Below are positions 50,550 to 50,997 of a DNA stretch of 50,997 nucleotides, one piece after another; the stretch's first letter is position 1; each line of letters opens with the position of its first letter. The stretch comes from Nitrospirota bacterium (GTDB taxonomy: Bacteria; Nitrospirota; Thermodesulfovibrionia; Thermodesulfovibrionales; Magnetobacteriaceae). A program made the translations under genes and the position numbers. The notes under the pieces were generated by a model, which was not told the DNA's origin, made no database searches, and was given only the letters and a program-made list of their open reading frames with translations. Location: assembly GCA_015233615.1 (NCBI GenBank), contig JADFXJ010000010.1, positions 1 to 50,997 on the forward strand, given 5' to 3'.

Positions 50550-50997
50550 ATGGACAAAATATTCGATATCGATACCATATCCGGGCTTTCCGAAGAAGAA
50601 GCCGTCTCGATTCTGAAGCGGGAAGGTTATAACGAACTTCCTTCCACGAAGAAGCGCAGCATCCTTGCCATTATATTTGAAGTGTTTCGTGAGCCGATGT
50701 TTCTGCTCTTAATTGCGGGTGGCGCTATATACCTTATGCTTGGCGACATGCAAGAGGCCTTTATGTTGATCGCCTTCGTATTTGTTGTTATCGGCATTAC
50801 CCTTTATCAGCAACGCAAGACGGAGCGTGCGTTAGAGGCGCTAAGAGATTTATCGAGTCCCAGAGCGCTGGTAATCAGAGACGCTACACATAGAAGAATC
50901 CCCGGACGTGAAGTTGTACGTGGCGATATCATTATTCTGTCGGAGGGTGATCGGGTGGCGGCGGACGCATCGATAATATTTTGTACGAATCTGTCGG
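50550..50997 (+). CDS. Cation-transporting P-type ATPase, N-terminal fragment
   Basis: The gene starts at ATG 50550 (aaagga ahead) and runs off the window after about 149 codons. The visible part has the N-terminal cation-ATPase domain (GLSEEEAVSILKREGYNELP), two membrane helices (about 35-55 and 60-80, FLLLIAGGAIYLMLG and FMLIAFVFVVIGITL), and the start of the actuator domain with PGREVVRGDIIILSEGDRVAADA. This is the type II (calcium/PMR1-like) P-type ATPase pattern. The ion cannot be told because the M4-M6 helices and the DKTGT site lie beyond the window. Confidence 0.9.
   Translation, partial: MDKIFDIDTISGLSEEEAVSILKREGYNELPSTKKRSILAIIFEVFREPMFLLLIAGGAIYLMLGDMQEAFMLIAFVFVVIGITLYQQRKTERALEALRDLSSPRALVIRDATHRRIPGREVVRGDIIILSEGDRVAADASIIFCTNLS

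Overview
This 51 kb window is a stretch of a bacterial chromosome. It is mostly core and signalling genes, and it is cut by small mobile or accessory patches. The organism is a Gram-negative, flagellated, chemotactic bacterium rich in two-component and cyclic-di-GMP proteins. A deep-branching group such as Nitrospirota or a deltaproteobacterium-like lineage would fit. That placement is inferred from gene style only; no 16S gene is present.

Layout. 1-170 is the tail of a rubrerythrin-like gene. 360-2515 (- strand) pairs a serine-palmitoyltransferase-like enzyme with an NAD-dependent epimerase/reductase, a likely sphingolipid or sulfonolipid pair. 2908-4527 (-) is a DacB-type peptidase. 4911-5930 is flagellin behind a clear sigma-54 promoter. 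6144-8122 (-) holds a PAS histidine kinase, a DUF167/YggU protein and a tiny cytochrome c. 8510-14322 (+) is a four-gene signalling cassette: REC-PAS-GGDEF, REC-PAS-kinase, membrane PAS-PAS-HisKA_2 kinase and REC-kinase. 14650-15935 has an unrecognised tandem-repeat protein and a TM2 protein. 16260-17668 is a mobile-element scar: a transposase truncated before its catalytic domain, abutting an orphan ExeA/TniB-like ATPase. 18132-18998 is a zinc-finger methyltransferase. 19138-25656 encodes MalQ, GlgX and GlgB for glycogen metabolism.

The second half is more mosaic. 26271-26759 (-) is an unknown gene. 27005-28198 is a kinase whose fused receiver lacks its phospho-acceptor Asp. 28243-29053 (-) is a two-nuclease module (PD-(D/E)XK plus RusA-like), with a stop-split ORF across the divergent gap. 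29860-38236 looks like one A+T-rich signalling locus: CHASE kinase, REC-HD-GYP, a VWA membrane protein, a membrane coiled-coil protein and a second HD-GYP protein frameshifted exactly at its HD motif. 38405-41387 is a fatty-acid-like trio: FabL-like SDR, an acyl carrier protein fused to a zinc ribbon, and a KAS. After a phosphodiester-glycosidase-family protein come tRNA-Ser(GGA), SRP RNA, dnaX, ybaB and recR, a classical conserved order. The window closes with a cyclic-nucleotide-binding protein, a chemoreceptor behind a sigma-28-like promoter, and the start of a P-type ATPase.

Three genome-scale habits stand out. A ~160 bp palindromic repeat occurs near both ends of the window, with a lone left end in the middle. 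Short REP-like CCCGGAAT palindromes recur between genes. Short in-frame tandem repeats are present in the linkers or signal regions of many unrelated proteins. The best candidates for something new are the 29860-38236 kinase/HD-GYP/VWA/coiled-coil locus, the ACP-zinc-ribbon lipid cluster, the paired nucleases at 28243-29053 and the tandem-repeat protein at 14650.
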